From: Bacillota bacterium
GTDB taxonomy: Bacteria; Bacillota; Sulfobacillia; RBS10-35; JAJYVN01
Direction: 5' to 3'
Length of the DNA: 34,634 nucleotides
Assembly (NCBI GenBank): GCA_021797775.1
Contig: JAJZZC010000027.1
Coordinates: 1-34,634, forward strand
This document shows positions 24,220 to 31,564 of this stretch, in pieces (positions within the stretch are counted from its first letter, which is position 1; every line of letters begins with the position of its first letter). The translations under genes and the position numbers were made by a program. The notes under the pieces were generated by a model, which searched no databases, was not told the DNA's origin, and was given only the letters and a program-made list of their open reading frames with translations.

Positions 24220-24603
24220 GCACCGGGGCCTCCTTGAAGGGCACCTGACGAGAGTCTAACACCAAGCGGCAACTCGGTGGAGGGAGTGGGCGCGGCGCGC
24301 GGCAGCGCTCTGGAACGGCAACTCCCAAGCCCACCCGGGAAGCCGGTGGCGCGGCGCTCACGACACGGCTTCAAGGGCGGCTCGCGTTGGGGGGTCTGCC
24401 CGCTGCCCCGGTTCATGTTCGTGCGGGGGGAGGCGCTCGCCGGGGACGGACGCGGCCCGTGCGGCGCCCCCCTCGAACACTGATCTCCCCTTACCGGCGC
24501 GAGGGAGCGATACCGCCGGATGCAGCGCCGCGGCTTGTGGCGTGCCCGTCCCACTCCCGGCCCAGGCCCCGGACGCCCGCCGCGCTCCGCCATCCACGGC
24601 CGG
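24220..24603. other. Gap between Uma2 gene and thrS promoter
   Basis: About 380 bases with no supported gene, hairpin or known RNA. Open frames on both strands here give Arg/Gly/Pro-rich translations. Confidence 0.45.
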
Positions 24604-24632
24604 TTGACCCCCCCCCCGGGCGCGGCTACGAT
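24604..24632 (+). promoter_or_regulatory. thrS promoter with C10 tract in the spacer
   Basis: TTGACC (24604-24609), a 17-base spacer and TACGAT (24627-24632) form a vegetative promoter. Ten consecutive C (24608-24617) run from the end of the -35 hexamer through the left half of the spacer. Transcription would start near 24639, at the first stem of the T-box leader. Confidence 0.65.
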
Positions 24633-24636
24633 GGGT

Positions 24637-24936
24637 CCGGCGTCGACGGAGAACCGCCGGTGGGTCCGGTCGGTCCCCGGGCCAGCAGGGCGCGGGGCAG
24701 CGAGCGGGGGCATGGTGGAAGCCCCGCGCGGCCGTACCGCCGGACGGACGGCTCTAGAGCCCGCTCGGGAAACCGGGCGCGTGGCGCTCGCGATAAGGGC
24801 GGCAGGAGGCTGTGCGCGTGGCATGCCCGGCGCCGCGACGTGGTCGCGGCGTGTGCGGGCGGGGTGCTGCGCGTGCGGCGAAGGTTGGGTGGAACCGCGA
24901 GACTGCTCGCCCCTTTACGGGGGCGGGCATTTTTGT
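24637..24936 (+). ncRNA. T-box riboswitch leader of thrS
   Basis: The T-box sequence GGTTGGGTGGAACCGCGAGA (24883-24902) matches the conserved antiterminator element. Its UGGA is expected to pair with the acceptor end of uncharged tRNA-Thr, predicting U at the discriminator. Upstream, CAGCGAGCGGGGGCATGGTG (24694-24713) resembles the AG-bulge and distal loop of Stem I. The leader's first bases GTCCGGCG can pair with CGCCGGAC around 24739-24746, closing Stem I. A threonine codon ACC at 24736-24738 is a candidate specifier, though an exact Stem I model was not derived. A terminator follows. Uncharged tRNA-Thr would favour read-through into thrS. Confidence 0.85.
24905..24935 (+). terminator. Attenuator terminator of the thrS T-box
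   Basis: GCTCGCCCC and GGGGCGGGC (one wobble pair) flank a six-base TTTACG loop and are followed by ATTTTTGT. The 5' arm overlaps bases needed by the T-box antiterminator, as expected for this switch. Confidence 0.88.
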
Positions 24937-24956
24937 CGTCAAGGGGGTGCGTGCGC

Positions 24957-26909
24957 GTGTCGTTGATGCTGCAGTTACCGGACGGCGCCGTTCGTGAGGT
25001 GGAGGCGGGCACGACGGCGCGCGATGTCGCCGCCTCCATCGGGCCCCGGCTGTTGCGTGACGCGCTGGTCGCGCGCGTGGGGGAGCGCGTTTGCGACCTC
25101 TCCCGGCCACTCGGCGATGTGGTGGAGGGCGGCCGCGCGCCATTCGCGGTGCTGACCGCCAAGGACGCCGACGGGCTCTTCGTTTACCGGCACACGACGA
25201 CCCACGTCATGGCCCAGGCCGTGCGGCGGCTGTATCCCGGCACGCGCCTGGCCATCGGCCCGGTGATCGAGAACGGCTTTTATTACGACATGGACGTGCG
25301 CGACGCGGCCGGTGAGCCGGTGCGCCTGACCGCCGAGGATCTGCCTGCCATCGAAGCGGAGATGGCGAAGATCGTCGCGGCCGATTACCCGGTGGCGCGG
25401 GAGGTCTGGAGCCGGGACGAGGCGCGGGCGCGCTTCCTGGCGGACGGTGAGCCCTTCAAGGTGGAGATCGTCGACGCCCTGCCGCCGGAGGCCGAGGTGA
25501 CCGTCTACCGGCAGGGCGACTTCCACGACCTCTGCCGCGGGCCGCACCTGCCGTCGACCGGGCGGATCCGGGCCTTCAAGCTGCTCTCGGTGGCCGGCGC
25601 CTACTGGCGCGGCGACGAGCGGCGGCCCATGCTGCAGCGCCTGTACGGGACGGCCTTCGCCACCGAGGCGGAGCTGAAGCACTACCTGTGGGTGCAGGAG
25701 GAGGCCAAGAAGCGCGACCACCGGCGGCTGGGGCCCGAACTCGGGCTGTTCCTGCTGAAGGACGAGGCACCGGGCTTTCCGTTCTGGCTGCCCAGGGGTT
25801 GGACCGTCTACCGTGCGCTGGAGGAGTGGTCGCGCGCCCTCCAGGCGACGGCCGGCTACCAGGAGGTGCAGACGCCGATCCTCATGCGCAGCCACCTCTG
25901 GGAGCGATCCGGCCACTGGGACCTCTTTCGCGAGAACATGTTCACCCTGGAGCGCGATGAGGAGCAATTCGCAGTGAAGCCGATGAACTGCCCCGCGCAC
26001 TGCCTGCTCTTCGCCAGCGAGACCCGCAGCTATCGGGACCTGCCCCTGCGCTTCAGCGAGTATCAGCAACTGACGCGCTACGAGCGCTCGGGCACGCTGC
26101 ACGGCCTCCTGCGGGTCCGCGGCATGCATCAGGACGACGCCCACCTCTTTGTGGCGCCCGAGCAGATCGGCGCGGAGATCCGCGGGGTGCTCGGGCTGGT
26201 GGACACCGTCTACGGCACGTTGGGCATGCCCTACGGGATCCGCTTGGCCACGCGGCCGGAGCGCTTCCTCGGCGATCCGGCGCGGTGGGACCGGGCGGAG
26301 GCCGACCTCGGCGAGGCGGTGCGCGCCGCGGGCCAGGCGTTCACGCTGAGCCCCGGCGAGGGAGCCTTTTACGGGCCCAAGCTCGAGTTCCACGTGACCG
26401 ATGCGCTGGGGCGCCAGTGGCAGTGCGCCACCGTGCAGCTGGATTGGAACCTCCCCGAGCGCTTCGACCTCTCGTACGTGGGCGCCGACGGCCGAGCGCA
26501 CCGGCCGGTGATGATCCACCGCGCCATCCTCGGCTCCCTGGAGCGCTTCGTCGGCATCCTCATCGAGCACTTTGCCGGCGCGTTTCCGACCTGGCTGGCG
26601 CCCGTGCAGGCTGTGGTGCTGCCCCTCGCCGACCGTCACACGGAGTACGCCCGGCGCGTGGGGGAGGCCCTGGCTGCGGCTGGCCTGCGCGGCGAGGTGG
26701 ATGCGCGCCCGGAGAAAATTCGCTATCGCATCCGCCAGGCTCAGGTGCAGCAGGTCCCCTACATGTTGATCGTGGGTGACCGCGAGGCCGAGCAGGGGAC
26801 CGTGGCCGTGCGTTCGCGGCGCGGGGGCGAGCTCGGACCGGAGGGGCTGGAGGGCTTTGTCGCGGCGCTGCGGCGGGAGGTGGCCGAAAAGGCGCGGGAG
26901 CCGCGGTAG
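24957..26909 (+). CDS. thrS: Threonyl-tRNA synthetase
   Basis: ThrS charges tRNA-Thr with threonine in the cytosol. The 650-residue protein has the usual order: TGS domain (about 1-65, MLQLPDGAVREVEAG), editing domain with HTTTH (79-83) and CRGPHLP, class II catalytic core with FWLPRGWTVY, MNCPAHC, RSGTLHGLLRVRGMHQDDAH (motif 2) and HRAILGSLERF (motif 3), then the anticodon-binding domain (VQAVVLPLADRHTEYAR to the end). GTG 24957 is chosen for AAGGGGG nine bases upstream; ATG 24966 is also possible. The much longer open frame runs through the T-box and is not coding. Expression is controlled by the T-box. The infC-rpmI-rplT genes often found after thrS are absent. Confidence 0.96.
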   Translation: MSLMLQLPDGAVREVEAGTTARDVAASIGPRLLRDALVARVGERVCDLSRPLGDVVEGGRAPFAVLTAKDADGLFVYRHTTTHVMAQAVRRLYPGTRLAIGPVIENGFYYDMDVRDAAGEPVRLTAEDLPAIEAEMAKIVAADYPVAREVWSRDEARARFLADGEPFKVEIVDALPPEAEVTVYRQGDFHDLCRGPHLPSTGRIRAFKLLSVAGAYWRGDERRPMLQRLYGTAFATEAELKHYLWVQEEAKKRDHRRLGPELGLFLLKDEAPGFPFWLPRGWTVYRALEEWSRALQATAGYQEVQTPILMRSHLWERSGHWDLFRENMFTLERDEEQFAVKPMNCPAHCLLFASETRSYRDLPLRFSEYQQLTRYERSGTLHGLLRVRGMHQDDAHLFVAPEQIGAEIRGVLGLVDTVYGTLGMPYGIRLATRPERFLGDPARWDRAEADLGEAVRAAGQAFTLSPGEGAFYGPKLEFHVTDALGRQWQCATVQLDWNLPERFDLSYVGADGRAHRPVMIHRAILGSLERFVGILIEHFAGAFPTWLAPVQAVVLPLADRHTEYARRVGEALAAAGLRGEVDARPEKIRYRIRQAQVQQVPYMLIVGDREAEQGTVAVRSRRGGELGPEGLEGFVAALRREVAEKAREPR

Positions 26910-27189
26910 CGGTCGCGCCGGCGCCGGGCGAGGCGGCCGGAGGATCGGGGGCGGCGGGCGTGAGAGCGCGCTGCCGCGCGGGCGGGCGGCGCTTCCCTCC
27001 GGTGGGGCCCCGTCCGCGCGGGGCGCGCGAGGACGAACCCCCCTGGAGGTGGCGGGGGCGCGGCGAGGCTTGGCGCCGGGACCGGTGTGGGGCGGTCGCT
27101 GGCGCCAGCAGGGGCCATGCGTCCGTCAGAGGGGTGGACCGCCCTCGACCGTCCTGGTGAAGCGTACGCCAGCCTGCACCCCGCGGCGT
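26910..27189. other. Spacer downstream of thrS
   Basis: About 280 bases with no gene or clear terminator. It leads into the decayed thrS copy; no repeat of flanking sequence that would mark a transposition event was seen. Confidence 0.4.
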
Positions 27190-27199
27190 GCTGGGCTGG

Positions 27200-27375
27200 G
27201 CGCCTGGCCGGCCGGATCGCCGATCTGGACGCGGCGGTGCGGGCCCACGTTCACGCTGAGCCCCGGCCAGGGGGCGTTCCGCGGGCCCAAGCTGGAGCGC
27301 GACGTGACCGACGGGCTGGGGTGCAAGTGGCCCTGCGCGAGCGTGCAACTCGACTGGAACTTCCTTGGCGAGGTT
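27200..27375 (+). pseudogene. Diverged partial second copy of thrS
   Basis: The 37 codons at 27250-27360 read FTLSPGQGAFRGPKLE and onward. They agree with the intact thrS at 26340-26450 in 28 of 37 residues, including the closing VQLDWN. Just upstream, in another frame, RIADLDAAVRAH mirrors ADLGEAVRAAG of ThrS, so the copy extends further left but is broken by a frameshift near 27240. Motifs 2 and 3, the editing domain and the anticodon domain are all missing, so no synthetase activity is possible. It lies about 340 bases after thrS and runs in frame into PIN-domain remains. Confidence 0.75.
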
Positions 27376-27411
27376 GGCTCCGCACCGGGATCCTGCAGCC
27401 TGGGGGGTCCC

Positions 27412-27757
27412 GTGGACCGCCATGCAGCGGCGAGAATCCTGAGCAACTTTCCACGATGGGTGACCACCAACTATGTGGTGGACGAACCCCTTACCCAGGC
27501 GCTGGCGCGCCGCGGGGCACGCGTCGCGTTGCGCATCGCCGAGCACCTATGGCGCGGCACCGCGGCCTCAGTGGAATGGGTGTTCGACTCGGACGAACGC
27601 CGTGCCCGCGAATCCTTCGTCAGCTAGCGTCTGCTGGCGCAAGCTTCACGGATTGCGTTAGCTTCGCCGTCATGGAGTGCCTGCGGATAAACGTTGCGCT
27701 GTCGTTCGACCGGCATTTCGCGCTGCCGGGCAGGTTCATCGTTCGGCCTTGGGGAAT
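27412..27757 (+). pseudogene. Frameshifted, N-truncated PIN-domain (VapC-like) toxin gene
   Basis: One frame reads VDRHAAARILSNFPRWVTTN and then YVVDEPLTQALARRGAR, ending in a TAG near 27625. A second frame then takes over with SFTDCVSFAVMECLRINVAL and SFDRHFALPGRF. Together these match the order of a PIN-domain RNase: the TTNYVVDE helix with the conserved Glu, TDC-x-SF-x-M with its Asp, and the final AFDRHF-type Asp. The first strand with its catalytic Asp is missing, replaced by the thrS fragment, and one indel around 27620-27640 breaks the frame. No antitoxin gene was found nearby. It is probably dead. Confidence 0.75.
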
Positions 27758-28115
27758 GCCGTCGCCTGGGACCGTCAACATCATGTCTGCCGCGGCCTCG
27801 ACGCTCCGATGGCACGAACTACCGGGTGATGTCCGTTTCTCCGAGGGGCCGCAGGGCACGGAGATCCTGACTGAACCCGCCAGCGGTGGGCGTTGGCGTT
27901 GGTCGGTGTCTCAGCACACCGCCACCTCACCGGCGAGACGGGGCGGGTAGCCGCTGCTTGCCCTCCCTTTCCCCCGCCCGGCGGGGGACCCGGGCGCCCC
28001 CGTATGCTGTCTCTGCGCAGCGGCAGCCCTTCATGCGCGGTTCGCCGCGGAAAGGCGCACGTGGCCGTGCGCCTAAGGTGCTTGCGCGGCGGCCACGTGC
28101 CTGGCGGGAGCGCGG
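27758..28115. other. Gap after the PIN remnant
   Basis: About 360 bases. The frame of the PIN remnant stays open to 27950 without family resemblance. No other gene or RNA was recognised, and no U-tract terminator serves the oxidoreductase that ends at 28116. Confidence 0.4.
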
Positions 28116-29111
28116 TCAGCCGACGCGCTCGGCCTTGCCGGACGCAGCCGACTTGTAGGCGGCCTCCGAGACCTGGGCGACGCGCAGTCCGTAAACCGGG
28201 GGAGCCTGCGGCGCCGCCTTCTCAGCGCGGATGGTGGCGATGAAGTCCGCCACGGGCCGGACGTCGCGCCCCCGCGACAGCAGCACGACGGGGTCCTCCC
28301 CCTTGACCTGCAGCCGCATCTCACCGTCGCGGATGTTTAACACGCCCTTGGTGCCGTAAAAGGAAAACTCCTCACGCCACTCCGGCGACAGGGCCGTGGC
28401 CGCAAAGGTACCCACCGCGCCGTTGGTGAAGCGGATGGAAAGCGCGGTGCAGATGTCGACGTCGGTGCCGAAGTTGTCGATGTGGGCCGCCACGGTGGCC
28501 GGTTCGAGCCCCGAGACCCAGAGCATCATGTCGTTGATGTGGCTGCCCGTGTCCATGAAGTGGCCACCGCCGGACAGCGCGGGGTCGGCGCGCCAGGTGC
28601 GACCCGGCAGGAAGTTCTCCAGGCAGTCCTGGGCGATGAGCACCGTCACCAGCCGGATGTCGCCGACGGCGCCGGACTGGATGGCCTCGTGCGCCCGCCG
28701 GTACGTGGCGCTGCCGTGGCGCTGGTAGGCGACGGCCAGCACCCGACCGGCAGCCTCCGCCTTGGCCATCACGGCCCGCGCGTCTGCGGCGGTGGTCGCC
28801 ATGGGCTTCTCCACGAGCACATGGAGGCCGTGGTCCAGGCAGGCGCCGATGTGGGCCGCATGCTGCGTGTGCGGAGTGGCGATGACCACGGCGTCCAGTT
28901 CCGCCTCACCGAGCATCTTGGCCAGATCCGTGTAGCGGGCCGCGCGTGCCCCGTCAGGGCCGAGCATCCCCACGGCCCGATCCAACGCGCCCTCGCTCAC
29001 GTCGCACAGGGCGGCCACTCGCACGTCGGGACGGGCGTGCAGCTCCCGCAGGTGGCTTCCCCCCATGCCCCCGGTGCCGATACATGCGAAACGGAGCACG
29101 GCATCGCTCAT
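28116..29111 (-). CDS. Gfo/Idh/MocA-family oxidoreductase (third)
   Basis: The 331-residue NAD(P)-dependent dehydrogenase has FACIGTGGMGGSH (8-20), EKP (101-103) and GGGHFMDTGSHINDMMLWVSG in the substrate domain. It is a close structural relative of the first family member in this window, sharing the ATPHTQH-type strand end, D-x-GSH-x2-D and MLW, and may act on a similar sugar or polyol. ATG 29111 has AAGGGGGAAA upstream; the longer frame is spurious. It is transcribed away from an IclR regulator across 574 bases, and IclR proteins usually control adjacent catabolic genes, so regulation by that protein is likely. No transporter is in the window. Confidence 0.93.
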   Translation of the reverse strand: MSDAVLRFACIGTGGMGGSHLRELHARPDVRVAALCDVSEGALDRAVGMLGPDGARAARYTDLAKMLGEAELDAVVIATPHTQHAAHIGACLDHGLHVLVEKPMATTAADARAVMAKAEAAGRVLAVAYQRHGSATYRRAHEAIQSGAVGDIRLVTVLIAQDCLENFLPGRTWRADPALSGGGHFMDTGSHINDMMLWVSGLEPATVAAHIDNFGTDVDICTALSIRFTNGAVGTFAATALSPEWREEFSFYGTKGVLNIRDGEMRLQVKGEDPVVLLSRGRDVRPVADFIATIRAEKAAPQAPPVYGLRVAQVSEAAYKSAASGKAERVG

Positions 29112-29685
29112 CACGTTTCCCCCTTGGGACCTCGTCTGGCCCCGGCCCGGGTTCGGCGCGCGGCGGCAATGCCCTGTGGGCGCGCGCCAAGATGCGCGGC
29201 CTTGTCGGGGCAGAGGTGGCCATGGCCCTGACGCGCGCCCCCACCACCTCCGCGCGGGTCTCCGGGAGACCGGCCGGAAACGCCTTGGACAGCGGCCTCG
29301 GACCACCAGCGGCATGGCACGTGGAGCATCTCCCCTCAACCGGTCGCGGCGACCAGTCTCGTCGACCGACTTTCCGACCGTTCTCTCCGAGGGTGTGGCA
29401 GCGGCCCGCGCTGGGCGCCGGGCCGCCGCGCTTCGGCCTCGACGGCAAGGGCGGGTCCCGCGGCGGCCGCCGGGCGCCGCCGAAGGTTTCGGGGCGGTGT
29501 GGTCGGCGTGTGGGGGCATCGCGAGCGCCGCCGCCCGCCGCCGTGCGCGGGATCGGTCATCGCCCCTGGCGCCGGTCGTCGCGCCGAGCGCGACCCGTCT
29601 ATACTGGGCTTGGGAGACAGGAATGTCCGGCGATCCGCGCGCGGGCCCCAGGGCAACGCCCGGTCGTCGCAGGGGGTGAGCGTGC
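29112..29685. other. Divergent control region of oxidoreductase and IclR genes
   Basis: 574 bases without a supported gene. TATACT at 29600-29605 is a good -10 box for the IclR gene, but the -35 position (TCGTCG, 18 bases upstream) is poor. No clear palindromic operator was found near it. Confidence 0.45.
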
Positions 29686-30495
29686 ATGGCGAGTACCTCG
29701 GACTCAGCCAACGAGGTACGCAGTGTCACCAAGGCCCTGCGCCTCGTGTCCGCATTGGCGGAGGCCGGCCATGACGCGGGCGTCCATGAATTGGCCCGAT
29801 CATCACGCCAGCATGCGGCGACCGTCCACCGCCTGCTCCGAACGCTGGTCGCGGAGGGCGTCGTCGAGCAGGACACGGGTTCCACGCGCTACCGCCTGGG
29901 TCCGCTCGTACTGCGCTGGGCTGACGCCTACACCGCGGCGACGGAGTTACAGCGCGCGGCGCGCCCTCTCCTTGAGGGTCTTGCCGCCGAAACGGGAGAG
30001 ACCGTGCACCTCATGGTGCCCAGCGGGGATTGCGGTGTCTACGTTGACCGGGTGGACAGCGTGCACCGGCTGCGGGTGGCGACGGCGGTGGGCCATCGCG
30101 AACCCCTCCACTGCAGCGGGGTAGGCAAGGCGCTGTTGGCGTTCATGCCGGTCGAGGCACAGGTCCGTGTCGTCGCCTCCGGGCTGCAGCGGTACACGCC
30201 CCATACCGTCACGGATGCGGAGGCACTGGCCGCCCACCTGGCCCGGGTGCGTGATGTCGGCTACGCGGTCGACGACGGTGAGGGTATGGTTGGCGTGCGC
30301 TGTGTCGGTGCGCCTCTCCTCGGCCGCGGCGGCCGCGTCGTCGCGGCCATCAGCGTCGCGGTGCCCGCGGCCCGCCTGCCGCGCAGCGCCATCCCTGCAC
30401 TGGCCGAGCGGGTGGTTGCCGCCGCGGCGGCGATCTCCTGCCGGTTGGGCTACGAGTGCCCGCCGCGGGATGCGGGCCCAGACGGCCACCGGTGA
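29686..30495 (+). CDS. IclR-family transcriptional regulator
   Basis: The 269-residue protein has the IclR layout. A winged helix-turn-helix lies at about 13-75 (SVTKALRLVSALAEAG, the recognition region SRQHAATVHRLLRTLVAEGV, wing TRYRLGP). The effector domain spans about 85-258 (ARPLLEGLAAETGETVHL, HCSGVGKALLAF, the terminal GRGGRVVAAISVAVP). The family represses or activates catabolic operons for aromatic acids, sugars or glyoxylate-type compounds upon binding a small ligand. ATG 29686 follows AGGGGGTGAG. The divergent Gfo/Idh/MocA gene is the obvious target; the ligand cannot be inferred. Confidence 0.93.
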   Translation: MASTSDSANEVRSVTKALRLVSALAEAGHDAGVHELARSSRQHAATVHRLLRTLVAEGVVEQDTGSTRYRLGPLVLRWADAYTAATELQRAARPLLEGLAAETGETVHLMVPSGDCGVYVDRVDSVHRLRVATAVGHREPLHCSGVGKALLAFMPVEAQVRVVASGLQRYTPHTVTDAEALAAHLARVRDVGYAVDDGEGMVGVRCVGAPLLGRGGRVVAAISVAVPAARLPRSAIPALAERVVAAAAAISCRLGYECPPRDAGPDGHR

Positions 30496-31101
30496 GAGTC
30501 CCTGGAGCGCTATGGCGACAGGACGCGGGTTGCATCCGAAGTGCGTTGTCGAAGTAGGATCATGGCGTTGCCTCACCCTGCGGTAACCCCTCCCCGACGG
30601 CCAGAACCCGCCTTGACGGTGCCCAGAAGGGTGTGCTAATCGCTCAAGTCTGTCATACTGGCGACTACAGGGGACGGAGCAGTCGCCAGCATGACAAGTC
30701 CCTCCTGGACCGCCGCCTCGTCCGGCGCCCCTCCTTCCGCCAATGCCTCCCGCCCACCTGTTCACGCCGCTAGGCGTCCCAACCCAACCGACTCTTGACG
30801 CGATAGCTAGAGCGCGAGGCCACCTCCGACCCCCGCCCGTGGTTGCCGCACCGGCAGGGTACCTCCCGCGCGCGTCTCCTCTGATCCGGGCAGCGTGAAC
30901 GGATTCACGCCGTGGCTCCTGGAGCCCCGTCGGCCGGGAACGCGCGTCCCCCCGCAGGTCCGCCCCTTGCCACGCCGTGGCGCGGGGACGACGCGCGATC
31001 ACGGCCTCACCGCGCCCCAAGGCCAGGCGCGATGGCACAAGTCGCCCCGTCCGGAGCAGGAAGTCGTCGCCGAGCGCTGAATGCGACGGCCAGGAGAAGA
31101 G
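30496..31101. other. Gap after the IclR gene with one strong inverted repeat
   Basis: About 600 bases with no supported gene. A TTGACG hexamer at 30613-30618 is followed after 18 bases by a poor -10 (TAATCG), directly upstream of the inverted repeat at 30651-30696. Nothing else recognisable was found. Confidence 0.45.
30651..30696. repeat. 16-base inverted repeat, possible small RNA hairpin
   Basis: TGTCATACTGGCGACT and AGTCGCCAGCATGACA are complementary except for one position, around a 14-base loop ACAGGGGACGGAGC. The word AAGTC flanks both sides as a direct repeat. It could be the stem of a short transcript from the weak promoter upstream, an operator, or the scar of a mobile element end. 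Confidence 0.7.
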
Positions 31102-31233
31102 ATGGCGTATCGTCAGACGATACGCGTCTTGGCAATCCCACGGAAAACACGGTGGAATGCCAGTGAGGCGAGCCCTGGCCGGCGAAGCAGAGCGTTCGGC
31201 GCCTCCGCCGCGCTGCTCCCCAGCGTCCGGTGA
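31102..31233 (+). CDS. Possible 43-residue small protein
   Basis: ATG 31102 has AGGAG five bases upstream and opens a 43-codon frame (MAYRQTIRVLAIPRKTRW at the start) ending in TGA 31231. The first half is basic and less GC-rich than its surroundings; the second half is Ser/Ala/Arg-rich. No family is recognised. A 21-base palindrome lies over codons 2-8, which is unusual inside a gene and may mean that the region is regulatory rather than coding, or a relic. Confidence 0.25.
   Translation: MAYRQTIRVLAIPRKTRWNASEASPGRRSRAFGASAALLPSVR
31105..31125. promoter_or_regulatory. 21-base operator-like palindrome
   Basis: GCGTATCGTC, a single central A and GACGATACGC form a perfect dyad. Length and symmetry are typical of a dimeric repressor site. 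It is 440 bases before the beta-helix gene and 610 after the IclR gene, so its target is unclear. Confidence 0.5.
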
Positions 31234-31564
31234 TGCGCCGTCACGGCCTCCGGCCCAGCGCCGGTCGGGTGGGTGCAGCGCAATGTCGTGGGCCGCGGTA
31301 ACGAACAGGCCGCAACGGCGCGGGAGGCGTGCGCGCCGCTGCGCCCGGCCTCCTCAGCGCTCGGCCGAGAGCCATGCTCGGCCGGGCGGGCTCCAGCGCC
31401 GCATGGCGGTCCGTGGCGCAGGGCCCACAGGTTTGCGTCACGCCCTGGTCGCGTGCTGGGTAGACCGCGCGGCCCTCCCGCCAGGCGCGCAGGTTCGGGG
31501 CGGAGACCGTGGCAGGGGCGTGCGCGTGTCTCTAGACAGACCGTATACGGCGGGGGGATGAGCG
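31234..31564. other. Upstream region of the beta-helix gene
   Basis: About 330 bases, no gene. A ten-base palindrome CCGTATACGG lies at 31541-31550 next to the G6 ribosome binding site of the following gene. No convincing -35/-10 pair was identified. Confidence 0.4.
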
